A stretch of 64,000 nt of DNA from assembly GCA_020852965.1 (NCBI GenBank), contig JADYZV010000027.1:1-64000 (forward strand), read 5' to 3'. The notes under the pieces are model-generated. The model searched no databases. It worked only from the letters and a program-made list of their open reading frames with translations, and was not told the origin of the DNA. The stretch comes from Pirellulaceae bacterium. GTDB lineage: Bacteria; Planctomycetota; Planctomycetia; Pirellulales; Pirellulaceae. A program made the translations under genes and the position numbers. Below are positions 24,627 to 31,824 of this stretch, one piece after another. Position 1 is the first letter of the stretch; each line of letters begins with the position of its first letter.

Positions 24627-25708
24627 GTACGGTAGTTGAAGGGGAACTAGAGCTGTCGGAGGTTGGCGTGGTGCGATTCTCTATCGCAGATACGACCATC
24701 GCGAAGCTACGCAGCGAGTTTGATGGTCTGAAGGCTGATACGCCGGAGGGCTACGAAGAGGTACGCAAGGCGATTGCAGTCACACGTAAGTATCGTGTCG
24801 AGGTCGAGAAGACTCGTAAGGGACTCAAGGCCAGTGCGCTCGAGTATGGCCGCAAGGTTGACTCTGAGGCCAAGCGGTTGACTGCGCTGCTTAGCGACAT
24901 CGAAGGGCCGCTCCAGGCGGAAAAGGACGTTATCGACAACGAAAAGGCTCGCATCAAAGCGGAAAAGGAAGCTGCGGAAAAAGCGGAGATCGAAGCGGCG
25001 TTGCAAGCACAGCGCGAAGCCGAAGAGGCTCGTTTGCGTGCGATTCGCGAAGCCGAAGAAGCCAGGCTGGCAGAAGAACGCAAGGCACTTGAGGCTGAGC
25101 GGGCCAAGCTTGAAGCGGAAAGGGCTGAAGCCGAAGCCAAGCAGCGGGCCGAACAGGAACGCATCGCGGCTGAGCGTCGGGCGGAACAAGAAAAAATCGA
25201 GGCGAGGCAGCGCGAAGTGGAAGCCAGGCAGGCTGCGGAGCGTGCCGAGCTTGATCGGCAGCGGCGCGAGGACGAAGCCAAGCGAGCCGCCGAACGCGAA
25301 GCACTCGAAGCCAAGCAACGTGAGATCGACGCGCAACGCGAAGAGGCTAACCGTATCGAGCGGGAACGCATCGCGGCCATCAAGGCCGAGCAGGATCGCA
25401 AAGAGGCCGAGCTAAACGCACGGCTGGAAGCTGAACGCATCGCCAAGGAGAAAGCCGAGCAGGAGCGGATAGAGAAGATCGAAGCGGAAAAGATGGCTGA
25501 GGCTATCAGGCTTGCCGAAGTGGCTGAGGCAGAGCGACTTGAGGCTATGCGACCGGACGTAGAAAAGGTGCAGGCGTTCGCCGCTGTTCTGCGCTCGATC
25601 ATCACGCCCACGGTCAACAGCGAAGAAGCCTACGGGTTCTTGGTGGCAATCGAGGAATCGATTGCCGAGCTAGCGGAGAAGTGCGAAGCATTTGGGGGTG
25701 AATCATGA
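24623..25708 (+). CDS. Long coiled-coil early protein (DUF1351-like N-terminus)
   Basis: 361 aa from the ATG at 24623 that overlaps the previous stop. Residues 10-100 (FSIADTTIAKLRSEFDGLKADTPEGYEEVRKAI...RKGLKASALEYGRKVDSEAKRL) match the start of phage proteins of the DUF1351/host-nuclease-inhibitor type that precede RecE/RecT genes. Residues 100-320 are an extreme charged single alpha-helix/coiled coil (repeats of EAERxxxEAERA). It is coupled to the RecE-like gene, which suggests a part in phage recombination. Confidence 0.72.
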   Translation: MSTVVEGELELSEVGVVRFSIADTTIAKLRSEFDGLKADTPEGYEEVRKAIAVTRKYRVEVEKTRKGLKASALEYGRKVDSEAKRLTALLSDIEGPLQAEKDVIDNEKARIKAEKEAAEKAEIEAALQAQREAEEARLRAIREAEEARLAEERKALEAERAKLEAERAEAEAKQRAEQERIAAERRAEQEKIEARQREVEARQAAERAELDRQRREDEAKRAAEREALEAKQREIDAQREEANRIERERIAAIKAEQDRKEAELNARLEAERIAKEKAEQERIEKIEAEKMAEAIRLAEVAEAERLEAMRPDVEKVQAFAAVLRSIITPTVNSEEAYGFLVAIEESIAELAEKCEAFGGES

Positions 25709-26556
25709 GCACAGCAACACAACAAATCGGCGTGCCGATGGACAACGACACCTATCACGCATCGCCTGGGGTCAGCAACTCCAAGCTCAAGGTATTCATG
25801 GATGACGTGCGCGACTACTACTATCAGTTTTTGAGCGGTGAATACGTCGCCAAGCCAAAGTCGTGCTTCGACTTCGGCTCTGCGGTGCATGATATTTGCT
25901 TGCTTGGGAGCCAGGCTAACATCGTCGCGATTCCATCAAGCGTGCTGAGTAAAAGCGGCTCCAAGGCTGGTGGAGCATGGAAAGACTTTGAGGCCGAGAA
26001 CGCTGGCAAGTTGCTTCTCAAGCACGACGAATACATGGCGGTCTTGCGATGCGTTGACGCGGTGGCGAAACATCCGGTCGCATCTAAGTTGCTCTACGCG
26101 CAGGGACCAACGGAACATGCGTTTAGCTACGACGATGAAACGCTCGGGCTGACTCTACGTTGCAAGGTCGACAAGCTGTGCCTGTTGCCAGCGGGCAATG
26201 TGGTGATGGATTTGAAGACGACTGGCACGGGTACGAAGAGTGAAAAGTTCGTTAAGTCTGTTGCATCGTTCAAATACGCAAATCAGGAATACTTTTACAA
26301 GAAAGTACTGGAAGCCAATTCGGTGAACATCGCTAGTTTCGTGTTCGTGGCGGTATCAATCGACCAACCGCACACGGTGGACTGCTACACGCTATCTAGC
26401 GAGTTTCTTGAAATAGCAGAAACGGACGTTGAAAACGCATTACTCGATCTGGCTGAGCGAACACGAGCCAACGACTGGCTTGCACGCAACCATGACTCGA
26501 TTATCGAACTGTCTCCACCTAACTGGATGAAATATCGACATGACTACGATACTTAA
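25705..26556 (+). CDS. RecE-like PD-(D/E)XK exonuclease
   Basis: 283 aa. The start YHASPGVSNSKLKVFM is the usual opening of RecE C-terminal/DUF3799 nucleases. Catalytic positions: His62 in FGSAVHD, Asp156 in RCKVDKL, Asp169 and Lys171 in VMDLKTT, and the QxxxY helix (NQEYFYKKVL). It should degrade the 5' strand of double-stranded ends to feed the annealing protein encoded shortly downstream. ATGA overlap with the previous gene. Confidence 0.87.
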   Translation: MSTATQQIGVPMDNDTYHASPGVSNSKLKVFMDDVRDYYYQFLSGEYVAKPKSCFDFGSAVHDICLLGSQANIVAIPSSVLSKSGSKAGGAWKDFEAENAGKLLLKHDEYMAVLRCVDAVAKHPVASKLLYAQGPTEHAFSYDDETLGLTLRCKVDKLCLLPAGNVVMDLKTTGTGTKSEKFVKSVASFKYANQEYFYKKVLEANSVNIASFVFVAVSIDQPHTVDCYTLSSEFLEIAETDVENALLDLAERTRANDWLARNHDSIIELSPPNWMKYRHDYDT

Positions 26557-27169
26557 GCCTCGGCATCACATGTCAACGACAGGTGTGTACAAGACATGGG
26601 TGGCTATGCGTACGCGCTGCACAAACAAGAACCAACAGCATTACCACATTTACAAGCATGTTGTGATTTGCGAAGGCTGGCAGAGGTTCACAAACTTTTT
26701 CGATGACATGGGGGACAGGCCAAAGGGGACGACTATTGATCGCATCGACAACGATGGAAATTACTCATGCGGAAGATGCAAGCAATGTAAGAAGAATGGT
26801 TGGCCGTTGAATTGCCGCTGGGCAACGCAGCGAGACCAGGTGAGGAACAGTTCGGTATCCAAGCCTATGGCAATCAACGGAATTACGAAGCTTACTTCGG
26901 AATGGCTTGAGATTTATGAGATATCGCAAACCGGCTTCAATATTCGAATAAAGCAAGGAATGTCTAGGCTAGAAGCAATAACGACTCCACGCAGAAAGCC
27001 GCTAAGCGCCGTCATTAATGGCGAGGAAAAGAAGATCAACGAATGGTGCGAAGTGTATGGGATCAAGCCCATAACTGTTTACAAGAGGTTCTATCGAGGA
27101 ATGACACTGCACGAAGCGATTACTACTCCAGTCAAGACGGCTAAAAGCCGTAACACTAAGAAAGGTTAA
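26540..27169 (+). CDS. HNH homing-type endonuclease
   Basis: 209 aa from 26540; the next ATG is at 26570. The core YKTWVAMRTRCTNKN...DRPKGTTIDRIDNDGNYS...NCRWATQRDQVRN is the phage HNH family with a zinc-knuckle-like CGRCKQCKKNG insertion. Two C-terminal repeats (TSEWLEIYEISQTGFNIRIKQGMSRLEAITTP and INEWCEVYGIKPITVYKRFYRGMTLHEAITTP) are NUMOD-type DNA-binding helices. It splits the RecE-like and Bet genes, which are normally adjacent, so it is probably a free-standing mobile insertion. A relative is at 54866. Confidence 0.85.
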   Translation: MTTILKPRHHMSTTGVYKTWVAMRTRCTNKNQQHYHIYKHVVICEGWQRFTNFFDDMGDRPKGTTIDRIDNDGNYSCGRCKQCKKNGWPLNCRWATQRDQVRNSSVSKPMAINGITKLTSEWLEIYEISQTGFNIRIKQGMSRLEAITTPRRKPLSAVINGEEKKINEWCEVYGIKPITVYKRFYRGMTLHEAITTPVKTAKSRNTKKG

Positions 27170-27173
27170 CATT

Positions 27174-28058
27174 GTGAGCAAAGCAGTAACAAAGACTGAC
27201 GGACCAGCGAAAGACACAAGCAAGACGCTCGCACTTCATGGCCCGAGATTGCCATATCACCCAGCAATCGAGGAACGCTTTGGTATCAACAAGGCCGCTT
27301 GGAAAGCATTGGTGGAGGCGATCTTCCCAAATGCGACGACGACGGAGAGCGTTATTCTTGCGCTGAGCTACTGTCAGGCTCGGAAGCTCGATCCGTTTAA
27401 GCGTAACGTGCATATCGTTCCTATTTGGAGCAAAGACCAGGGGGCGATGGTCGACACGGTGTGGCCTGGGATTGGCGAGTTGCGCACGACTGCGTTTCGC
27501 ACAGGTGAATACGCTGGCAGGTGCGCGACAGAGTACGGGCCAGACGTAACCCAAAAGGTCGGAGTTGTCGAGCTGACGTTTCCAAGCTGGGCGCAAGTGA
27601 CATTGGTCCGCATGATTCGCGGGGAGAAAGTCGAGTTCTGCGGACCTCGGGCGTACTGGCTGGAGACGTATGCTACTCGCAGCAGGAACGACAAGAGTCC
27701 TAACGAAATGTGGGCGACCCGTCCACGTGGGCAGATAGAAAAGTGCGCCGAGGCGGCTGCACTACGCGCGGCGTTTCCCGAGGAAGTCGGCGGCGAGTTC
27801 ATTCCCGAGGAAGTGCAGCACGATCTTGGTGGCGGCGAAAGTGCTGGCCGGTTGAATGGCAGCAAGGTATCCATGCGCAGCCTGGAGTCGCTGACGCCTG
27901 GTGATATTACGCTGGTCGATGAACCTGAGAAGTACGAAGTATCCGAGCCAACCGCCGAAGAGACGGCAGCCGCCAAGGCTGACGCTGAGGCCATCGCCAG
28001 GGAGCAAGCAGAGATCGAAGCGGAAGAGAAGTTGGCGGCAAGCGAGCAGGACAAATAG
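27174..28058 (+). CDS. Bet/RecT-type single-strand annealing protein
   Basis: 294 aa, GTG start at 27174 with AAAGG upstream. The motif ALSYCQARKLDPFKRNVHIVPIW followed by VWPGIGELRTTAFRTGEYAG is the Red-beta family core (PFxxxxY..P...G...I...G). C-terminal 60 residues are acidic and coiled. It anneals complementary single strands made by the RecE-like nuclease. Confidence 0.9.
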   Translation: MSKAVTKTDGPAKDTSKTLALHGPRLPYHPAIEERFGINKAAWKALVEAIFPNATTTESVILALSYCQARKLDPFKRNVHIVPIWSKDQGAMVDTVWPGIGELRTTAFRTGEYAGRCATEYGPDVTQKVGVVELTFPSWAQVTLVRMIRGEKVEFCGPRAYWLETYATRSRNDKSPNEMWATRPRGQIEKCAEAAALRAAFPEEVGGEFIPEEVQHDLGGGESAGRLNGSKVSMRSLESLTPGDITLVDEPEKYEVSEPTAEETAAAKADAEAIAREQAEIEAEEKLAASEQDK

Positions 28059-28060
28059 CG

Positions 28061-28348
28061 ATGGCAAACACTGTGCATGTACGCAAGTGCGTGATTAGCA
28101 GAATGGTCAATGCAACTTGTGGGTTCAGCGATGACGGTAGGCCAGCGTGGCGGATCAGCGTGCAATTTCCCGATGATCGCGCTACGTTTGCCATACCGTT
28201 TGCGAGACAGCGCGATGCACAGCGCGGAGCCAAGGCACTGCAGGCAATCATGTCATTCGATGGAACTTTTGAAGAAGTAAGGGCTCGTGTGGCTGACATT
28301 GGAGCTAAGCGCATTCGTCAAGCAGTGTGCGAAGTTCAGGCGTGGTAA
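28061..28348 (+). CDS. Hypothetical early phage protein
   Basis: 95 aa, starting 2 nt after the Bet stop. A beta-rich N-terminal half (VRKCVISRMVNATCGFSDDGRPAWRISVQFPDDRATFAIPF) and a helical C-terminal half. Its place after Bet suggests a recombination accessory; no family is recognised. Confidence 0.6.
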   Translation: MANTVHVRKCVISRMVNATCGFSDDGRPAWRISVQFPDDRATFAIPFARQRDAQRGAKALQAIMSFDGTFEEVRARVADIGAKRIRQAVCEVQAW

Positions 28349-28376
28349 TTAACTCGAAATAAGGGCAGTGAGCAAC

Positions 28377-28571
28377 ATGATGCAGTTTGACTTTCACGGT
28401 GTCGGCCTATCGGCAGAGGATTTTAAGCGTGACCTGAAGGGTTGGGTTGCCTTCAGTATTGCGTTCACACTCAACGCTCATTGCCGCAACAAAGAAGCGG
28501 CGTTGGAGATTTTAGAACAAGCGGCGGAAGATATTATCCAGCAGGTTAAAACCGGAAAGGCTCCTGAGTAA
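28377..28571 (+). CDS. Small hypothetical protein
   Basis: 64 aa from the ATG at 28377 (AAGGG 11 nt upstream); GTG at 28368 is possible. Helical, with NKEAALEILEQAAEDIIQQVKTG. Its TAATG overlaps the exonuclease start. Function unknown. Confidence 0.55.
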   Translation: MMQFDFHGVGLSAEDFKRDLKGWVAFSIAFTLNAHCRNKEAALEILEQAAEDIIQQVKTGKAPE

Positions 28572-29329
28572 TGAAACCAATACTTTGCTTTGACATCGAA
28601 GCGACCGGAACGGACCCAGCTACAGACAGGATTGTCCAGTTGGCAATCCGTGGCGACGGTGCGGTAGGTACTTGGCTATTCAATCCAGGCAGGCCAATTC
28701 CGCCTGGAGCTACCGAGATCCACAAGATCACCGATGCAATGGTGGCCGAGTGTCCAAAGTTCGACTATCACGCCAGCGACATCCACGAAATCTTCAAGCG
28801 GTACGATCTGCTTGGGTTCAATCTGTCGAACTTCGATGTTCCGATTCTATGGGAGGAGTTCTACCGCTGCGGAATCGAGTGGGATTTGTCTGACACAAAG
28901 ATATTCGACGCGGGCACGCTGTTTAAACGACGGGAGGAACGCACGCTAGCCGCTGCTGTGCAGTTCTATTGTGGTCGAGAGCATACCGACGCCCACGACG
29001 CTGGAAGCGACGTAGTGGCCACATGGGACGTTTGGCGGGCACAGCTCGATAAGTACGGCCTAGCCAAAGCTGACCGCGACACGCTGGCCAAGGAGTCGGC
29101 CTACGACGAGGTTCGCGTTGACCTGGCTGGAAAGATCATCGTCGGTAAAGACGGGAGGCCGACGTACAACATCGGCAAGGTTAAGGGTACGGCTGTTGAG
29201 GATGATCGCGGCTTCGGGTATTGGATGCTGGATAAAGACTTCAGCCAAAATACCAAGATGCACTTGATTCAGATTCTGGAACCAGTCTGCCCGCCGTCTC
29301 CACCAAGTGATTCGGACGAGCCGTTTTGA
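28571..29329 (+). CDS. DnaQ-type 3'-5' exonuclease
   Basis: 252 aa. DEDDh residues: Asp8 and Glu10 (CFDIEATGTDP), Asp89 (GFNLSNFDVP), His142 and Asp147 (DAHDAGSDVVAT). The C-terminal 70 residues contain a small beta element often attached to exonuclease-X-like proteins (IIVGKDGRPTYNIGKVKG..., DRGFGYWML). Likely proofreading or recombination-related trimming in the phage replication block. Confidence 0.88.
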   Translation: MKPILCFDIEATGTDPATDRIVQLAIRGDGAVGTWLFNPGRPIPPGATEIHKITDAMVAECPKFDYHASDIHEIFKRYDLLGFNLSNFDVPILWEEFYRCGIEWDLSDTKIFDAGTLFKRREERTLAAAVQFYCGREHTDAHDAGSDVVATWDVWRAQLDKYGLAKADRDTLAKESAYDEVRVDLAGKIIVGKDGRPTYNIGKVKGTAVEDDRGFGYWMLDKDFSQNTKMHLIQILEPVCPPSPPSDSDEPF

Positions 29330-29345
29330 AACCAGGGAACGAGCC

Positions 29346-29654
29346 ATGAGCCAGCTAAGCCTATTCGACCAACCGGCAATCGCACGAACGAGCGACCCGA
29401 TAACCAGCCACGTAGCAGCGGAAAGCGTGCTACCGAAGCTGTCGGGACGAAGGGCTGAGTTCGTGGCGTGCTTGCAGCGAATAGGGCATCCAGCGACAGC
29501 ACAGGAGATAGCGGCAATGGCGGACGTTCGCGTCCGTGAGAGCGTTCGCAAAAGGGCTAAGGAGTGTGTTCGGCTGGGCTATGTGGTCGAGGTCGGAACG
29601 AAAACGTGTGATGTGACGGGCCAGACGGCTAGCGTGTACTGGGTGAGCAAGTGA
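29346..29654 (+). CDS. Small winged-helix-like protein with N-terminal clamp-binding motif
   Basis: 102 aa from the ATG at 29346. Residues 3-7 are QLSLF, the consensus sliding-clamp-binding pentapeptide. The rest reads as a small winged helix (SGRRAEFVACLQRIGHPATAQEIAAMADV...VRKRAKECVRLGYVVEVG). It overlaps the exonuclease-to-next-gene junction cleanly and is coupled to the following gene (GTGA). Confidence 0.65.
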   Translation: MSQLSLFDQPAIARTSDPITSHVAAESVLPKLSGRRAEFVACLQRIGHPATAQEIAAMADVRVRESVRKRAKECVRLGYVVEVGTKTCDVTGQTASVYWVSK

Positions 29655-29917
29655 GCACGGACACCCTGACAGATTCGCTCATTGAGTGGCTTAGAGGCGA
29701 GCGTGTGCCGCTGAGTCGCTTCAGGCTAGTGGAGGAAATTACCCTGTTTGCTCGGCATAGCCGATCGTGGCCAACGGCTACGCCGAGACAGTGGGGTGAG
29801 GCGGTTGATTCAGCTTGTAGGCAAGGCTTGCTAGTTGAACGCGATGGGTTGATTTTGATCGCGCCGGCAACGGAGCCGGAGCTGACGGAGAAGGAAGTTC
29901 AATTGGATTTGTTTTAA
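29651..29917 (+). CDS. Small protein ending in a clamp-binding motif
   Basis: 88 aa, GTG start overlapping the previous stop. The last five residues are QLDLF, again the sliding-clamp consensus and at the very C-terminus, as in several polymerases and clamp partners. The body is helical (DSLIEWLRGERVPLSRFRLVEEITLF). Function unknown; possible clamp recruitment. Confidence 0.62.
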   Translation: MSTDTLTDSLIEWLRGERVPLSRFRLVEEITLFARHSRSWPTATPRQWGEAVDSACRQGLLVERDGLILIAPATEPELTEKEVQLDLF

Positions 29918-29929
29918 GGAACGATAGCG

Positions 29930-30793
29930 ATGATGCACGATGAGGATGGAAACAGGGTGGCCGATAGTATGTCGACCATAGAGCACTTGCTGCGCAATGT
30001 GCCGGAGGGGAATGAGACGGTTTTCGATTTGCTCGACCAGGGGGGTGCTTCGGTCAAGACCATCGAGGTTAAACGCAGGAAGCTACAGCCGGAGCCGCCG
30101 ATTCCGCCGGTCGAAGCGGAACTAGCGCGGGCTCAAGCTCGCTCGCACATCTTCAATGACATCGGTACGTTTGCGGGCTATCTAAAACGGGAAGCATCCC
30201 CGTCTGGGGCGACGATCTTGGCGGACGTATCGAGCCGGTTGATTACCGCTGTGCTCGACGAAAACGACGACACAGACAACGAACAGGTGACCATGCGGGC
30301 TATCGAGCACCCGCTGTTTTCTCCCTGGGGATCGTTGCTGGAGCGTGCGGTGGGGGTGATTGAGTTCTCTCTGTTCTGCATGAAGTATCGGCGGGCAATC
30401 ATTGAGCCGGAAGGTCGCGAGCTTGCGCTGACGTTCAGCCAAGTCAAAATGAGCAAAGCGGTATCGGTCCACTCGGGCGTAGGCAAGAAGTCGCTCAACG
30501 GCGTGCTGGTCGATATTGAGATCGCGGGCGAGCGCAAGGGGATGGTGGTGGAGCTTCCCGAGACAATCATCATCGACGTGCCGCTATTCGTTGGCTCGCC
30601 ATCGCAGCGCATTGAAATTGATTTGCTGGTGACCAATAAGGGCGATGACGTGGTGGTCTATTGCACGGCTGCCGACGTGGAAGCCCAGCGGATTTTCGCG
30701 TTCGAGCAGATGGTATCGGACTTGGCTGTTGCAACGGGAATGCTGGTTGGGCTCGGTTCGATCAGCCATCGCGGTTGGAACACTGTGCGGTAG
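29930..30793 (+). CDS. DUF2303 family phage protein
   Basis: 287 aa. The central part (SHIFNDIGTFAGYLKREASPSGATILADV...LITAVLDENDD...PLFSPWGSLLERAVGVIEFSLFCMKYRRAI) fits DUF2303 (YfdQ-like), found beside phage recombination genes. A second ATG follows at once. Biochemical role unknown. Confidence 0.78.
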   Translation: MMHDEDGNRVADSMSTIEHLLRNVPEGNETVFDLLDQGGASVKTIEVKRRKLQPEPPIPPVEAELARAQARSHIFNDIGTFAGYLKREASPSGATILADVSSRLITAVLDENDDTDNEQVTMRAIEHPLFSPWGSLLERAVGVIEFSLFCMKYRRAIIEPEGRELALTFSQVKMSKAVSVHSGVGKKSLNGVLVDIEIAGERKGMVVELPETIIIDVPLFVGSPSQRIEIDLLVTNKGDDVVVYCTAADVEAQRIFAFEQMVSDLAVATGMLVGLGSISHRGWNTVR

Positions 30794-30898
30794 GGAAACA
30801 CCTGCTTTAAGTGGTGTGACACCTGGAGAGAATGGCGTGGTACTGCTCAGTCATACGTCAGCGGACAGAGCACTTTCAAACTAACGGCGGGAGACACG

Positions 30899-31114
30899 AT
30901 GGCTCGCGACTTCAATCACGGTTGTCCTATTTGCGGCGAATGGCCACCTGCGGCTGACCACAAATGCAAGCCGCGCACGATAGCGCGCTGGGAGGCCAGC
31001 ATACGCAATTACGACCGCGAACTAGGCCGAGAGCCAGAGAGAACGCTTACGGACAAGCTCGATGAAGCTGAGCGATTGAGTTGCGATCAGGAGTACGAAA
31101 ACTATGACGACTAA
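30899..31114 (+). CDS. Small zinc-knuckle protein
   Basis: 71 aa, GGGAGA before the ATG. One possible metal site (CPICGEWPPAADHKC), then an acidic helical tail. Function unknown. It is followed by a terminator-like hairpin. Confidence 0.55.
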   Translation: MARDFNHGCPICGEWPPAADHKCKPRTIARWEASIRNYDRELGREPERTLTDKLDEAERLSCDQEYENYDD

Positions 31115-31138
31115 CCGGCCAGCGACGTAGCTGACCAG

Positions 31139-31180
31139 CCCCGCCGCGTTGACGAGTTGAACGACGTCGGTGCGGCGGGG
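31139..31180 (+). terminator. GC-rich hairpin ending the early transcript
   Basis: Perfect 9-bp stem CCCCGCCGC (31139-31147) with GCGGCGGGG (31172-31180), 24-nt loop, followed by CAAATTTTATT. It separates the recombination genes from the CRISPR-containing unit. Confidence 0.65.
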
Positions 31181-31189
31181 CAAATTTTA

Positions 31190-31218
31190 TTGTGTTTACA
31201 TAATTTTTTTTGTATTAG
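31190..31218 (+). promoter_or_regulatory. Possible promoter before the CRISPR-containing unit
   Basis: TTGTGT (31190-31195), 17-nt spacer, TATTAG (31213-31218) in an AT-rich patch just past the terminator and just before the ATG at 31230. The boxes are weak matches and the leader would be very short, so this is only a candidate. Confidence 0.3.
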
Positions 31219-31229
31219 GACGATTCCGC

Positions 31230-31634
31230 ATGGCTGCTACGCAGTTTGTACCGTTGACCGGCCAACTGGTTGACGAGGGGGTGTTTCTTCAAGACCTGAA
31301 TATGGAGCTTGCCGATCTGCAAGACCGCATCGTCAAGTACGTCGAGCAGTTTGGCGACAACGCGCTGAAGGCGGTGGCTAAGCTCGACATTCAGGTCGCT
31401 CTCAAGGTCGAGAACACGGACGACAAAGCGTTCTCCGTGAAGACCACGATCAAGACGACCATGCCCAAGCGACCGGCTTCGGTGTCGATGGCAATGGGTG
31501 GCGTCGACGACGGTGGAAAGATGGCACTGTTCGTGCGCTCGAGCGGTTCGGATGAGGTCCACCCGCGGCAGATGAAGCTAGCGACCAGGGATGGACGCGT
31601 TATCGATCCCGAGACGGGTAGGGTCTTGGACTAG
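31230..31634 (+). CDS. Hypothetical phage protein upstream of the CRISPR RNA
   Basis: 134 aa from the ATG at 31230. A helical start (EGVFLQDLNMELADLQDRIVKYVEQFG) and a beta-rich middle (LDIQVALKVENTDDKAFSVKTTIKTTMPKRP), ending in a polar tail. Phage early regions often carry such proteins of unknown role. Nothing in it resembles a known Cas or anti-CRISPR family, though that cannot be excluded. Confidence 0.6.
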   Translation: MAATQFVPLTGQLVDEGVFLQDLNMELADLQDRIVKYVEQFGDNALKAVAKLDIQVALKVENTDDKAFSVKTTIKTTMPKRPASVSMAMGGVDDGGKMALFVRSSGSDEVHPRQMKLATRDGRVIDPETGRVLD

Positions 31635-31639
31635 TAGGG

Positions 31640-31802
31640 CACAAGCGAGGCGACGTACAAAACAAGAGCGAGCACTGGTCGTTCAGACCAGGACGCCCGA
31701 TCGCACGGGTGGAGGTGAGAAAAGCTACGGACTTCGATAGCCGTGAAGCACTCACCACAACATTTGGTTTGGTGGGCTGGTGAAAGCCAGCCCACCTTTT
31801 TT
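31640..31802 (+). ncRNA. Putative tracrRNA-like RNA of the phage CRISPR system
   Basis: Non-coding 160-nt stretch between two genes with several hairpins: CTGGTC/GACCAG (31675-31691), CCCG/CGGG (31696-31709), ACGG/CCGT around 31727-31743. Residues 31751-31768 (CTCACCACAACATTTGGT) complement the last 18 nt of the downstream CRISPR repeat at 15 of 18 positions, including an unbroken 11 (CAACATTTGGT, 31758-31768). It ends at an intrinsic terminator (31802). Its direction matches that of the array, as needed for pairing. The 5' end is a guess. Confidence 0.72.
31771..31802 (+). terminator. Intrinsic terminator ending the tracr-like RNA, just before the effector gene
   Basis: Perfect 10-bp stem GGTGGGCTGG (31771-31780) with CCAGCCCACC (31787-31796), 6-nt loop, then TTTTTT. 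It ends 22 nt before the effector ATG, so effector expression depends on read-through or on a promoter inside the RNA gene. Confidence 0.85.
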
Positions 31803-31824
31803 CAAGCGACTACAGGCACGGCCA

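Noticed and set aside
24751-25617. Minus-strand frame rich in Ser/Arg/Ala opposite the coiled-coil gene
   Set aside because: Shadow of the highly repetitive Glu/Ala/Arg codons on the plus strand; no ribosome site and low complexity.
31780-31824. GTG start giving a 445-aa effector
   Set aside because: It lies in the terminator hairpin of the upstream RNA; the extra residues are encoded by the hairpin and T-run.
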